Below, piece by piece: positions 22,881-35,500 of a stretch of DNA of 64,000 nucleotides. The notes under the pieces were generated by a model, which had not been told where the DNA came from, ran no database searches, and saw only the letters and a program-made list of their open reading frames with translations. Numbering within the stretch: the stretch's first letter is position 1; each line of letters opens with the position of its first letter. Source of the DNA: Marsupella aquatica (lineage: Eukaryota > Marchantiophyta); contig OZ316897.1 of the NCBI GenBank assembly GCA_973895155.1, positions 13,578,001 through 13,642,000 of the forward strand, read 5' to 3'. Made by a program: the position numbers and the translations under genes.

Positions 22881-23715
22881 CCGCCCAGACTACTGTCAGC
22901 CTCTCCCTATGAATTAGTAGATTATTAGAACAAAAGGTGAGGTCCTTGGCGACAAGCTCGCCCGCCGTCACCGATTTGACGTGCCCAGCAGAAAAACAAA
23001 CAGCAAGATAAACACGCGGTCGCTCAACTCTGGGATGGGGTCCATAGGCACCGGACTTCTCGTGTCTAGACTGGGTGATGAGGAATTGACTCCTTCCCGC
23101 TCAGGCGTTCACTCAATTCGTCACCCCATTTCCTACGGTCTGGGACTTCCAATGACACATAAAAGTAGCCCCTTGCCTCCAGCGTGGACCCGTCACTCAA
23201 GCTTCAAACTCGAAGAACGCAGGACTGACTGTTCGGTAGGTGGTCTTGGAAGCAGAACTCGGACAGCTCATCTTTGGACTGGTATAAGATATTGGTGGTC
23301 CGGACTGGGTCTCCTGTGTCTGGTGGTTAGCAAAGGTCCGGAAACATTCCTCGTGTAGAGTTTCAGGAGCTCGCTTGTAAGAGAGCAGTCCTCGCTCGTG
23401 GGATACAATATCTCATACCATAAGCTGGAGGTAAGGTAGTAGAGAATGTTTTTGAGAGAACCTTACCCTCTCCGAAAAGTTGTTTAGTCAGCTGACGAGG
23501 AACCGTCAACCTGCTTAGGACCAACGACGTTGAATTATTAGGCCGTCCATCGAGGAAAGGAAATTGTTGTTAGTACGACGATTCTACGAAGGGAGCTGGA
23601 AATAAAAGGATTGCACAGCAACAGCAGGACTAGTAATCACTGAGCAGGAGGGATTGAACAGAACCTGTGGCTAGAATCAGCAACTGTACCTGCCTCCCGT
23701 CTCCTTTCTCCTGTG
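22881..23715. other. Upstream region of the CCR-like gene
   Basis: It lies directly 5' of the CCR-like reductase and probably contains its promoter and leader. The open frame at 22981-23358 has no recognisable domain. No firm regulatory site can be named. Confidence 0.3.
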
Positions 23716-24999
23716 ATGGCACCGTGGAATTGTGAGGCTGAGGCTGCCTGCTCCGGCAGGCTGGTGGCAGTTGCTGGCGTGTGGAATGTTGTGGGCCAAT
23801 GGGTCATTCGCCGGCTTTTGGAGAAGGGCTACACAGTTCGTTCTGCTCTCTCAGCCAGACCTGGTAAGAACTTGTTGTGAAATGTGTAACGTTAACGCCA
23901 TGCGCAACATTGAACAGACATGTACAGAATATTTCTGCTCTGTGATATTTGCCCGATTTGTTTCTCGTTGAGGGCGGAAGCTTGATATCGTAGAGGTCCT
24001 TCGAGATTGTGATAGTTGTGATCCTAGCAATAGCCTCAAACCAATACAGAACTCGGATATCTTTTTATTTGGAATGCTTTCCTCTGGTCGTAATTTATTC
24101 TTCTGGAAGTCGGAAATGTCCTTGCCTTCCCACTGTTGTTTGAAATCAATGCCAATTCTTTTGTCACTTCTGATGCTGTCAACAACTTCTGATACTTTGA
24201 TGCAGAGGAAGCAGCGGAGCTAATGGCTCTTGTAGGTGCTGAGGAAAATCTTCAGTTGACGGCAGCTGATCTTATGGACTATGGTGACCTCACGAGGGCA
24301 TTCCAAGGCTGCTCTGCGGTGTTTCTTACTACTCCTTCCGCAGACTCGCTCAACGGACTCAAAGAATACCCTGTAAGCATCTCCGGCCTCACCAACGTGG
24401 TAAAGCTTTGAAATGAAACAGAAGATTTGGGTGAGGTTGAGCTGACAGTCTGTTTGATTTGTACTTTTTCTGGTTGGCAGGCGGAGATGATAGAGAGTGA
24501 AGTTCGCAGTACGTTGAACGTGGTGGAGGCATGCGCTAATACGAGCTCTGTGAAGAGATTGATCCTGACATCGTGCGCCTCGACAATTGTGTTCGATTCG
24601 CACAGCATCAAAGGTGGGAAGGTGGTTGACGAGCGTTGCTGGAGTAACTTGGACTTTTGCCGAGAAAACAAGCTGTGGGGGGCAGTTTGCAAGACATCGG
24701 CAGAGAGAGCTGCATGGGCTCTCGCACGGGATAGAGGACTAGACCTGGTGGTCATCAACCCTGCTACTGTCGTTGGTCCTGCATTTGCCAATGCAACACC
24801 AAATGCCTTGATATCTCATCTGAAAGAGGGAAGGCAAAGTGCAGTCATGGCATACGCTCATGTTGATGAAGTTGCTGATGCACATATCAGGGCCATGGAA
24901 AATCAAGATGCTGCTGGTCGATTTTTGGTTTTTCATCGCCTCCTCTCGAAGAAGGAGTCTAGTGAAGTTCAGAAATCATATACCAATTCTGCCAGGTAG
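23716..24999 (+). CDS. CCR-like (SNL6-type) NAD(P)-binding reductase, three exons, atypical active site
   Basis: It belongs to the cinnamoyl-CoA-reductase-like extended SDR group. Inferred exons are 23716-23863, 24206-24372 and 24481-24999, all with GT/AG borders and consistent phases, giving 277 residues. Exon 1 has the Rossmann start LVAVAGVWNVVGQWVIRRLL and GYTVRSAL; the glycine pattern is only partly kept. Exon 2 has DLMDYGDLTRAFQGCSAVFL. Exon 3 has NVVEACANTSSVKRLILTS, then ENKLWGAVCKTSAERAAWAL, DLVVINPATVVGPAF and HVDEVADAHIRAME. Typical members have a catalytic YxxxK; here the lysine (residue ~176) is kept but the tyrosine position (~172) is glycine, as in SNL6-like relatives that lack the tyrosine. 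The C-terminus is shorter than the usual ~310 residues, so a missed last exon or truncation is possible. Confidence 0.8.
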
Positions 25000-25237
25000 C
25001 TAGACTACCCTTCTCTGTGCATCATCCACAGTTCTAAGCACTGAAACAGCGTATGTGCAAGATAAAGAGGTCAAAGACATGGCATGCGTGCGAAAAGTTT
25101 CAATTTATGGGAATGCGTGTCTCTCTGGTATTTGTAATGAATTCAAGCAAAACTTTCTAAATACAAAGTCAATCGCATGATTAGATGCAGTATAGCTCAA
25201 CTAAATGTTCATATTTTGACGTGTGCAGAGTATTGGA

Positions 25238-25610
25238 GTCCTGGAGGTGCATACCACTCTCAAATCAAAAGGTTCAAAGCTTGGAAACAAGTGTATGAGA
25301 TGTAGTTCTGCAACTCCCCATTGGCAGGAGTATTAGCAGCTAGATTTTTAGAATAATGTACAGCGCCTGCAATTGGCAGACATTTGCTTTGGAGAAAAAA
25401 CATGAGAGGATAAAAAAATTTGGAGTTGCATACCACTCCCAAACCAGAAGGGTCAAAGTTGGAAACAAGCGTATGAGATATACTTCTGCAACTCCCCTTG
25501 ACAGGACTATTAGCAGCTAGATGTTAGAATAATGTACAGTGCCTGCAAAAGGCAGAACGTTTGTGATGCAGAAAAAATGTGAAAGGATCGGAAATTTGAT
25601 GTACTCGTGA
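25238..25610. repeat. Tandem duplication, ~187-bp units
   Basis: Both units begin GGAG(G)TGCATACCACTC (about 25240 and 25427). They continue with GGTTCAAAG or GGGTCAAAG, GGAAACAAG, TTCTGCAACTCCCC and TTAGAATAATGTACAG. They lie in the downstream flank of the CCR-like gene. Confidence 0.8.
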
Positions 25611-26224
25611 ACATGTACACGTAGAATCCATTCACAAAACATTAGAAGCCCCGAAGGAATTGTTGATAGATTAGAGCCATGAATAAACTGGGGATCCGAT
25701 TTTGGAAATCTATACACAGCTCGTCAAAGGTTCTTTCGGAAAGTGTTTTTAGGCCTCACTCAGCACACCACCTTGTCCTCATCTAACGTTTGCAACATTT
25801 TGTGATTATCTGTTGATCCATCGCATGTGGAGCAGCAGCTTAAAAGCCGGGCAATGTAATCATCTCAAGATATATCCCAATCCTCTCAGACATTTTCGCC
25901 GAATTTTTTGGGGACGACTATTAATTCCATATTGGTGGTCGAATGTTGTGCAAACACCTTGAATTGATCTCTTAAATCAATCAATTATGAGATCATATTA
26001 CATGACAATTGTCCTCGGGGACATGTTGAGGCGAGGATGACGTGCACTCTCAATTCGGCTTCTGCACGGATCAGCATATCTGAAACCAATAAAATGCAGA
26101 TGAACTTGATTGTGCCTGCGCCACGCGAGTGCAGCAAGTGGCTGGCATGCCCTAAAGCAAAGCGCTCAAAATATGTTTTTTGGTGGTATCAAAGACACTC
26201 AACCAGACGTCTAAGTCACGTATC

Positions 26225-26820
26225 ATGTCATTTCAAGCGGCGGAACAGGCTGCTACATTTCCAAGGCTGCAATTAGCTCAGAGAGCTGCCACATGGATCA
26301 ATCCTTTCCCTACAATGAATCATGCAATTAATCTAGCACTCGGGCCAGAACAGAACAGGCAACTGATTGTTCATTGGAAATCACAGGTAAAACATAGCCA
26401 AATTCCTTGCAACCCCCTGTTAATTTTGTGAGAAAGATTTGAGAAATTACTATTTTGTCATTGTTGTCAATTTACATTTAGTCTGCGACCTTCTCATGTG
26501 GCCAATTTGATAAAAGCTGGAAAAACCTATGCTGTTGTCTTGATAGATTGGGATCAACATGGAATTTTATCAAATACAGCTCTCTGTTCTACTGTTCTTT
26601 GCATCGTTCTTCCATTCGACAGAAATGCAGAAAGTGCCAGGAAAGGGCTGCAGGTGTTCTATTTAGGGACGATCGTAAATTTGTATGCTGGATGCTGACT
26701 CGCGCCTTTGCAGAATACCCAACAGTCCTCCCGCACAGTGCCAGATCTTTTTCTCGGGAATGTGGTTCCGAACATCCTACAGCCAGCTCAAAACTTTCTT
26801 CCACATTCCCAGTTCCTCTA
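26225..26820 (+). CDS. Possible small two-exon gene, family unknown
   Basis: A frame from ATG 26225 (MSFQAAEQAATFPRLQLAQR, then WINPFPTMNHAINLALG) runs to a candidate donor GGTAAAAC at about 26387. A candidate acceptor TTTGCAG at about 26713 opens a frame NTQQSSRTVPDLFLGNVVP that stops near 26820. The phase fits, giving roughly 90 residues. No domain is recognised. This may be chance; transcript evidence would decide. Confidence 0.18.
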
Positions 26821-27586
26821 GATAAGAGAATGATGGCGGAGAATCAAACTACGGTAAGGTCCGCTTGTGTAAAGAATACTGACGTCATTGAAACGACTGC
26901 GTCGTATTAATTTTCAACATCTACTCGTGATCTAGCCGAACCCAAGTACGTCGGCAACAAGTTAGCCGTGTCCTTCATTCACGCGAGGTAAGCGTTGTCT
27001 TACAGACTGTCCATTCGATTCAACAAATGTCCTGCAATGCAATGACAAAAACAGTTCACAGACAGTTGTTGCATGGTTGATGCGTGAATTTATCATTCTA
27101 CCGTTTCTACAGCGTTGACCTTACCTTGTTGCCTCGACATATAACATCTTCTAAGCGTACAGTAAGAGCTGAAAATGATGCTTTCCAAAATTCTACAAGC
27201 ATTTGATCGACTGGCATCTGTTAAGCCCGGAATTGTTTTCGAGACAGCTCTCTCATTTTGTTGAACAATTTCTTGCGCATAGTATCCGAGAAACTTTAAG
27301 AGACCGGAGCCCCGACCGAAGCTATGTGTCTCGAAGTAGACCACTGAGCCTTGCAACGATCGCACTTGGCCTCCTGTCGCAAATTATTATTCATCTCCAG
27401 TGAAATCATTGGTTCTATAGTCCGCTTTGGAGTGTAACAATGAGGCTGAGCATCGCCAGTGGCCCGCTTATCACTTAACATCCTCAGCTGCCAGTCCGTT
27501 AGCATAGCTAGAAAGGCTTTCGTGCATTCGATTTAAGCTCTTATGCCAGATATCAGAGATCAAGTGTCGCAAGTGGCGACTAAATT

Positions 27587-27838
27587 CTACTGAGTAAAAC
27601 GTCGCTCCTTGATGCGTACATATAGCGGATTGCTCATGACGACGGTGACCTCCAGGTGCTCAGACAAATACACATCCTCTCCAGGTTTCACATTGTTCCG
27701 TTCGAAAGTTTGGACGAGGCGCGTAAGTATGAGGTGGACATGCTTCAATCCCAAATTCATGGCTGGGCAGATTCGCTTGCCGGCTCCGAAGGGGATGAAG
27801 TTCAGACTGAGAGTACCATGAGAGCCGGTCATGTCCAA
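27587..27838 (-). pseudogene. Cytochrome P450 C-terminal fragment
   Basis: The frame contains the P450 haem-ligand region FIPFGAGKRICPAMNLG, with the invariant cysteine and the usual PFGAG start; the glycine after Cys-Pro is alanine. An LTRLVQTFE helix follows, then a typical C-terminal end (VVMSNPLYVRIKERRF) before the stop. That fits the last ~80 residues of a plant microsomal P450 (CYP71-clan style). Upstream on the minus strand I cannot find the PERF, ExxR or I-helix motifs in any frame, so this appears to be a stranded 3' exon or pseudogene. An upstream exon beyond a long intron cannot be excluded. Confidence 0.7.
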
Positions 27839-28654
27839 CAGGACCCAACAGTAGAACGACAGGAGCGGTCCATAGAGGCGTGGATATTTGATTCAAGAAG
27901 CCTGAACTAGCTGGCTCCATGTCTGGTTCCACCATGACTACTCCCAGCCAATCTCAATCTAAATTGACGTTCTTCGTCCCACTCTGATTGTGCTTGATCC
28001 AGAGGACCAGCTCCGACTTCAACACCTGGAACCCAGAAGCAACTCAACGTACGAATGCCCAGACGGCTGTTCACACGCAACTGAACTCTCCTCTTCTATA
28101 AATCTCACGAAAAGCACCAGTCCAAGTTATCCAAACGGTAAGCAGATACAATAATAGACACTCGATTAAAATCTTAAACAGCAGCGATTCACAGATGGAA
28201 TTAAGAGACTTGCACATCCTAGCTGTCAATTTTAAAGAAGAGGAATGATCGAGGAGGAGTACTCGGGTACAGATGGGCTAATGATACGGAGCTATGTCCC
28301 CCTTTATGGGGGCCTGCAAGAGTGCAAGAGTGCAAGACCAGCGGATGGGAACCCCAGTGGCACTCGAGGACCCGTCGTGTGCATCCGACCGACGAAAAGG
28401 GGTCGGTGATAAAGCTTCCCCTGACCTTTTTTGACCTCGCCGTCGTCACTGGCCTTGTACCCAAAGCTGAGACGACGACAAATTCTATTTGCCAAGTCAG
28501 CTCAAATGTCAGTGTAGTGGTTCACATTGCATGGTCTGCAGGTCTCCTACTCTACGAGCGAAAGTACAACCTGATTACATACGCAGCAAACTTTAGACTT
28601 TGTATATCTCCACATGACCGTCCGCTATTACAGAATCAAAGCATATGGACTAAA

Positions 28655-28790
28655 AAATTTGTGTCTCCTAATGCACATCAAAATGATAATACACTGAAAT
28701 TTTGGTATTTCCTAATGCACGTCAAAATGTGATAATACACTAAAATTTTGGTGTCTCCTAATGCACTTCAAAATGTGATAATACACAGTG
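28655..28790. repeat. Three tandem ~50-bp units
   Basis: Units share TTTGG(T/G)...TCCTAATGCAC, then TCAAAATG and ATAATACACT. They start near 28660, 28704 and 28757. Divergence between units is low. Confidence 0.8.
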
Positions 28791-28904
28791 CTATGTGTAG
28801 TATCATGATAAGAAGTGACTAAGTACACCATATATTGTCACATTTACATGTGCAATACTTTGGGCAAATCTTTTGTAGCCCAAAGTCAAGAACCTCAACT
28901 CTAT

Positions 28905-29330
28905 TGAGCATTATTGGTGCCATTATAAGTGACATGGCAGCACAACCCTAAGTCACAATATCAATTGATGATAAATGAGTAATAAATTGGGTTTATTATG
29001 GTATGAAGTAACATAGTATCATATTTTGATGTGCAATCCCGATTTAATCTGACGGGCACCTTGACGCCTTGTCGGGCACGTCAAATTGTCAAATGACAGC
29101 CCAAAAATTACCAATTTGACGGATATTTGATAAGATTCTCCCGAACTCACCCGAACCTGGATCCCCCGCCCCCCCCCCCCCCCACTACTCCTGAGCCCGG
29201 GTGCCAGGTTGCCGGGCAAGGTCAAACCGGGTGTGCAATCAACTGGATTCTAAATTTTGCTTGCCCGAGATCAAGATGCTCAGCGCTACTGAGCATTATT
29301 GGTGCCATGGCAGCATCACCCCTAAGCTAG
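28905..29330. repeat. Direct repeats flanking a 340-bp segment
   Basis: GAGCATTATTGGTGCCAT...ATGGCAGCA(C/T)...CCCTAAG occurs at about 28908 and again at about 29290. The segment between them has an internal inverted repeat around GGGCACGTCAAATTGTC / CAATTTGACGG and a C15 run (29169-29183). It may mark an insertion between duplicated target or flank sequences. Confidence 0.5.
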
Positions 29331-31950
29331 TAGAACTGAACATAGACGGCTGGGCCCCGCTGCATTCACCTCATTCACCTGAAGAGGACCACAACCGAGC
29401 CGGATAGATTTTGTTGCTCCCACTCGAGTTCTTGTACATTTGGGATAGTACAGGATTTTTGTCCCACAACGGAATCTAGCGATCTGCTTCCTTTACAACT
29501 GAAATCAAGGTTCCCAACCTGCTTCACCTTCAGTAGGCTGAACTACGGTGTACTTCGTTTCACCAAGAACGCGGATGGTTACACTTGATCAGTCGTCTTC
29601 GCATCGGTGTGATCGTCAATTTGTCACTATTGTTCTTGTTGATATTGTCTCGAGCAGGAAGGGGCAAAAAATGGGTGACGAAGAAGGCTCCGGCCGCCAG
29701 AAGCGTTGACGGGATCGCTCAGTTGCGGTACTAGCTGGAGCAGATCCTTGGTCATTGTATCTGTGACCACTCTCCGGCATAACTGCAGCGCAGGTCGGCA
29801 AGGATTGAATGCGGTGCACGCTCATTCGATCATGCCGATTCATAGACTGCTATGACAAGGTACATCGCCTTGCGTAGATCGTGGTTCTTCCAGTGCTGTG
29901 TGAACTATCTATGCCCTGCGCGCGGAGAAATCAAGGCTATGGGTACGAGCCGAGACGAAACGACAGATGGTAACTCATATATAAATGAGCTCCCAGTGCT
30001 TTCCGACCGACCGAGGCAACGCATTCGCAGGGAGCCGGAGGGCTTGCATGTGTCTTGTTTACTCGATCAAGAGTCAATCTCATCGATCTCAGCCAAAGAG
30101 TGAGTTGTTGTGGAATTTGTGTGACTCCCAGAATAGCCCCTGGATTAGTAAGGTGTCTCGAACCAGCTCATTTGGAGGCTTCCTGTGGCCGAAATGTTGG
30201 GGCAGGGTCACGGACCAAAAATAAGCAGTTCTCGCAAAAGGTGACCCTCACTAACTCGGGCGAACTCGGGCTATCACCACACCAAGGTTCACACCAATAT
30301 ATGCTTCAGCACTCTTCAAAAATTGTTTATGCCCTTTGAGAATTGTCAGTAACCATTCTGAAATTGTAGGCGCCCAGTGACCCGCTGGAGCATGTTGAAA
30401 CCCATCTCAAACCTGAAACCTTGTGGATTAAGTTGGCCTGAGAGTCTTTCCACATAGATTTTTTAGAAAGCACGACTGACCGGAAAAAACCGGGAGATAG
30501 CAAGTTTGAGACACCCTAGTGGAGTAGTCCTGTGATCAAGTCCTGTGATCCTGGTAATGACAATAAAAACCATAAACTTAGTAAACAAAAGTATGAGGAG
30601 ACTTAAAACAGGTGTCCATGTCCTAAGCATAATTTCTTTCTTCTTCATTAGAAGAGATAGAATCTTTCTCCATTGGCAGAATTTTAGTCAAATTTGCTAT
30701 ACTTGCTTGAATGCACTGCATTGAATCTAAATGTACTGGGAAAAGAAAGGTGTCAAAATAATTAACTAAGATGATGTTCCCATGGACCACAATGTTGGTC
30801 TTTGAAAACTCCCATGGACCACATTTCCCAAAATTTGAGTTTAATTGTAAGAACTTCTTGATGTAAATAAATTCAAAAAATTTTAGTTTTGAGGATGTGC
30901 TAGAAATGTAGGTAAGCTACACTTCCATCAAAGTGACAGACAGTGAATTTTTGGCCTTTTTTGTTGAGTTATCCATCATGGAATGCGGAGGGGTAAATTC
31001 TATTAGATTAATTTAATGTTAACATGAAGTATTTGGGCTTGAGTATTTTAAGCTCTCTTCCATCTCTAGTTGCCTTGCATGTGCAAAACTAATTTTTTTA
31101 GGGACTCCTTATCATCAAGGTATGAGCCCAAAAATCAGATGGACCACCAAAATGTGACCACTAGAGATGGTGGCTCATCCAATGCATGCAAGCTTCATTT
31201 TCATAGTCAAGAGAATTTAATAAATGCACTTCATAATTTTTCCTCTGTATTTTCACGATATTATGGGAACATAATGCCCTGTCAAGATCTGGATCACCTC
31301 TTTAGGAAGATTCTTCTGTACTTTGTTGATTAAAGACGACACCCCGGAAGTAGTTAACACAGAGAAATACACGGATGTAGACACAGCTGGGGTGAATTAA
31401 GTACCTATTTTTATGTCAAATACTTTTTTGTTGGATGGTTATGGGCTTGTCCTTGTGAATGTTATCCTTGCTCAACTACTTCTATTTTAAGTTGGAAGAA
31501 ATGAAAATATCTAAGACAAGTGTAGTAAGGTCCTGTCCCTAGAGCATTGTGGGCAATCATAGCCTCTCAAAACTCAAGCTGACCACCTAACACAAAGACA
31601 TTTGGACCAGTCAATAGGCCTCTCGATCCATCCAATTTAGCTACAGTCTACCATGTATATGTGCATCCTTTGCTTAATTGCTGGCCGGTTGTGTAGTCCC
31701 CTAATATTACAGTGCTTTCCTTTGTAGCATGCACCCTGTGTAAGTGCAGATCAACCCTCAGTAAATGAAAAGTATATAAGTGCATTTCCTGCTGTAAGTG
31801 ACTGTACACATGCATTTCTCAGTTACAATGCATACATAAGAAGCATTTCTTGATAGGTGACATAGCTGCATGCAATTACATAAAGTAATTTCATGCACTT
31901 GTCCAGTTGAATTGTGTATTATGCAGGTTCAGGTCCTAAACTGTATAGCA
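29331..31950. other. No gene seen
   Basis: Stop-rich sequence with short unsupported open frames on both strands; no recognised domain or terminal repeat. Confidence 0.4.
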
Positions 31951-32586
31951 CTAGGTTTGTGCATTTGAGGGGATGCCAAAGAAAGTAGTTGGCCTTCCAA
32001 GAAGTGTGTCATGGTCATCTAAGTCAACATCACGCCTGAGATGGTGCATTTTCCATCGATCCACACCAGCCACATGTTCTGTCCGTCCAAATGGCACATC
32101 ACTTGATACTTTGAAATTTCTGTGCTCCACTTTAGTGTAACTCTTATTGTGGAAATGGTTTATTCGTTCTTTCTTTCCCTTCCAAGCTTCCAATCTGCCC
32201 TTACAAACCCTGACATCCCAATCTGTTCTAGTTTGGAACTTCACCCTTGCTCGATTTCCATGGTCTCCATTAGTCAATGAATCCACCCTCCATCCTTTCT
32301 CCAATTCTTTGGATATGTCTTCAGAATTTCTGTCCCTCGAGTACTTCCCACAACATCTTACCCGCTTGCCAGACTCAAGCCATTTTCTGTTTATATCCTC
32401 AGAAATGTTCTTAAAGTTATCTAGCCTAGGTCGTGCATTTGCACAAACTCCACATTCATCAGAGTTCCATTTCCACTTCAAATAGTTTGCAATGTTGTCA
32501 AAATAGGCTGTGTGGTAGTGAGTGCCCCGGTAATCTTTTATCCTAGTGTATGCCTTAGGATTTCGTGTATCCCTGAAATCTCTCAT
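31951..32586 (-). CDS. Unassigned 211-codon ORF, charged, Cys-containing
   Basis: I do not recognise this protein. It starts at a true ATG (MRDFRDTRNPKAYTRIKDYR). The composition is strongly charged: rich in Arg, Lys, Asp and Asn, and poor in Ala and Leu. Cysteine pairs occur in DECGVCANARPRL (about residues 44-56) and KRVRCCGKYSRDR (about 74-86), with a single Cys in DWDVRVCKGRLEAWKGKK; His occurs in INHFHNK and WKMHHLRR. A short zinc-binding fold is possible but not shown. No membrane segment is visible. At this AT content an open frame of this length by chance is unlikely (rough estimate around 1% for the window). It sits alone in non-coding sequence and may be an exon of a longer gene or a transposon-derived protein. 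Confidence 0.4.
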   Translation of the reverse strand: MRDFRDTRNPKAYTRIKDYRGTHYHTAYFDNIANYLKWKWNSDECGVCANARPRLDNFKNISEDINRKWLESGKRVRCCGKYSRDRNSEDISKELEKGWRVDSLTNGDHGNRARVKFQTRTDWDVRVCKGRLEAWKGKKERINHFHNKSYTKVEHRNFKVSSDVPFGRTEHVAGVDRWKMHHLRRDVDLDDHDTLLGRPTTFFGIPSNAQT

Positions 32587-35500
32587 CTTGATACACTTTT
32601 AATAATGCTATTGTATCTCCTTCATTTGAATTGAGGGTATAAATAAGGTCAATTTCAGAGAATTATCTAGCCAAAGACCAAAGGATTCACATACACCTTG
32701 ATCATTGCAAGTGTTAGGATGGGCAAGTTTCAAATTTAATGGATTTCCAATATTAAGCAAGTTAGTCAAATTGGGCATATTAAGTGCACAGCAATTTGAT
32801 ACTCTGCATGATATATTATGGATCATGTGTTGTACTTTAAAATGAGATTAGTTCCACGTTGACTGGAAAGCGGCTTGCAAGGAAGTCTTGTGGTCTCCAA
32901 TAACATTAACCAGCAGTTTTGTAGAATGATTAAAGATGGCATGATAAACACCACTCATTCATATAAGCAACAGTACAAACCTATTTTTCATGAATTGATG
33001 TCTAGTTCTGATGTAACATGGTACCTTTCTTTAAATATGTAAAGTAACTGTGGGAAGATTGCCATATCTATAATATTATGTATATATCATCACTGACACT
33101 ATTTGTGCATGTGCTGTGACTCTAAAATAATGGGATTTGAAGCTAGGCTGCCAAGACACTCACTTCCTTCAATAGAAAGCAACAACTCGGTGATTACTCT
33201 ATAATGTGATGATATAATTAGGGCCGGGATTAGGGCACAATAAATACAACAACAATGAGAAAACAAAAGTTCACAGGGCAACTTTTTGTGCTCTTCATTT
33301 TATTATTCAGGACAAATTTTGTACCCTAGTCTGCTCCCAAATTGTTCCCATCCAATCACTGCTTAGAGGTTTCATTCTAGATGTAGGGCTTGAATTGGAA
33401 AGTGCATTTCCATATATAATGTATTATGGTCGGCACAAGTTAGTCTCCTGTCCTTGTTGTCTTGAGTTCATTTCATACTACCCTATCATGAAGTTTTGTT
33501 CTGATTATTGAATTAATTAAGGCATAGTTCTTAAAGTTTCATCAATTTTTAGTCATCTATGAGTCAACATTTTTCTAAACATACAGTCTTTACCATTCAT
33601 ATGAATACAAACATGCTTGCTGAATGATGCTAATTTGTTTCTGTCATATCCCACTTATACTGGTTTGGAAGGTTTAGTTTCTTCCATTGAGGCTTCCATT
33701 GAGGCTTTGGACTACTTGAAATTGTGCCCTTGATAGGCAACTTTGAATAGCTATTGGGCACCTACCTACTCAGTCGGTTTTAAACTTAATGTCGTCTCCC
33801 TCAATTGTATCTAATTTTCTTGATGTGCCTCTTGAGGATCATTTTTTCCATTCTTGAAGGGACACTAAGATCAGAAGTCCTAATTATCACTTGCACAAAA
33901 AGCTCTTTCCAGGCTGTCAGAAAATCATTCAGTCAACTTATCATGTTGACTTTTTTTAATTTTTTAATTTATTTATTGGGGGGGGGGGGGGGCAGCAAGA
34001 TCACTTAGTTGTAACCTGTACTCTGGACCAAGTGTGATGGTCTCTCAAAGACCATAATGCATGCTTTCCATTTCCTTCCCAAAATAATTTGAATATTCAT
34101 TTGTTTGGGTTGTCAATATAGAAATTATGCGAAGATCGATGAACAGACCACAGTCTGATACTACCTGATAACTAGGCCCAGTGAATATCAAGGCCTGGCA
34201 AGCATGTCTAAGTTTCAATCAGCAAATGTTGGCCATGACAATTCTTACATTATTTAGCTTACCCATTGCCAACTATTGAAATGATTGTTTTAAACACCGC
34301 TCATTCATTTGCCCCATTTGCAGCCCAAAGATCATCTCTAGTTAGAGTGTACAAAACAGTACATTACCTTTCTTTATATTTTAAAGTTGAATTCTTTTTT
34401 CCTTCAATTATGTTTTTCCTTGGGTTTTTTAATGTTGTAGTTTTATGGGGAGTTTTATAATATGATTTGCAAAGTTCTTATATACCTGGTTGGTTTGGGT
34501 GCTCCAGCTTACCCTTGTGGTTTTTGAGAATTGTTTGATAAAAGCCTCGTACCCATCTTGGTACACAGACTGCTCACCCATATTTTCTTTCAGCTTTTAA
34601 GTACATTGCCACTGGGATTGCCACTAAAGATGTTTGAATTCACAAACCTGTCACTGTTTTATTTGCATTTACAAATATGTCATGGTTTTGGTATATAACC
34701 TTGGTTACCTTGGTGAAATTGTCATCCATATACTAAATCTTGGCATATTTGTCAGTACAAAAGAAATCATGACAATCTTGTCAATTAGAACAGTGGCAAA
34801 GTACTTAAAATATTTTTTTCCTTTATTCCCCAAGGGACCAAGATGGCAATTGATCTCCCATTCCAGGAGCAGTATTGAAAACATTAGTCCTACATCTTTC
34901 CTGATGAAATATTTTAAGCTGTCAGATATTCTCAGATTGCAGGATCACCGTCAGATCAAGCAAATAGCTCAAGTCGCTTTCTGGGACATGGAGAAGATCC
35001 ATGCTCACCATGATCATGATCATGGTGAATTTTCTAGGTTTGATTCTTTGGCCCCACTCCCAGGTCCAAATGCAAGCATTCACACCTAAAAAGGCTTCCC
35101 TGCCCCTCCAATATGCACTCAAGCCACGGCTAGAACCCTTGACTCCATGAGATGCCTCATAAAGAGGTGATGAAATACAAGTGTAAGCTTGGATGGGAAC
35201 TCTATCCAAACCTTTGAACTTGGATGGGATCTAAAAAGTCCTTTGCATGAAAGTCAAAATTCTGTTCCCCTTTATTCATGCCAGCTCGGTTAAAATGCAT
35301 GTTTTCAAAATCCAACCAAAAAACCATTTTCTGCCTAGATCCCGTACAAGTTATTACAAATCCTATTATGAAGCTAAAATTATGAAGTTGTTATATGGTG
35401 AATTCACATTTCATAATTTGTCTTATTCAGATTTTTGTGTCATGTATTTTCATTTCAATCTGCCTTATCAAGGGGCAGCCTTTGTATTCTATACATTTTT

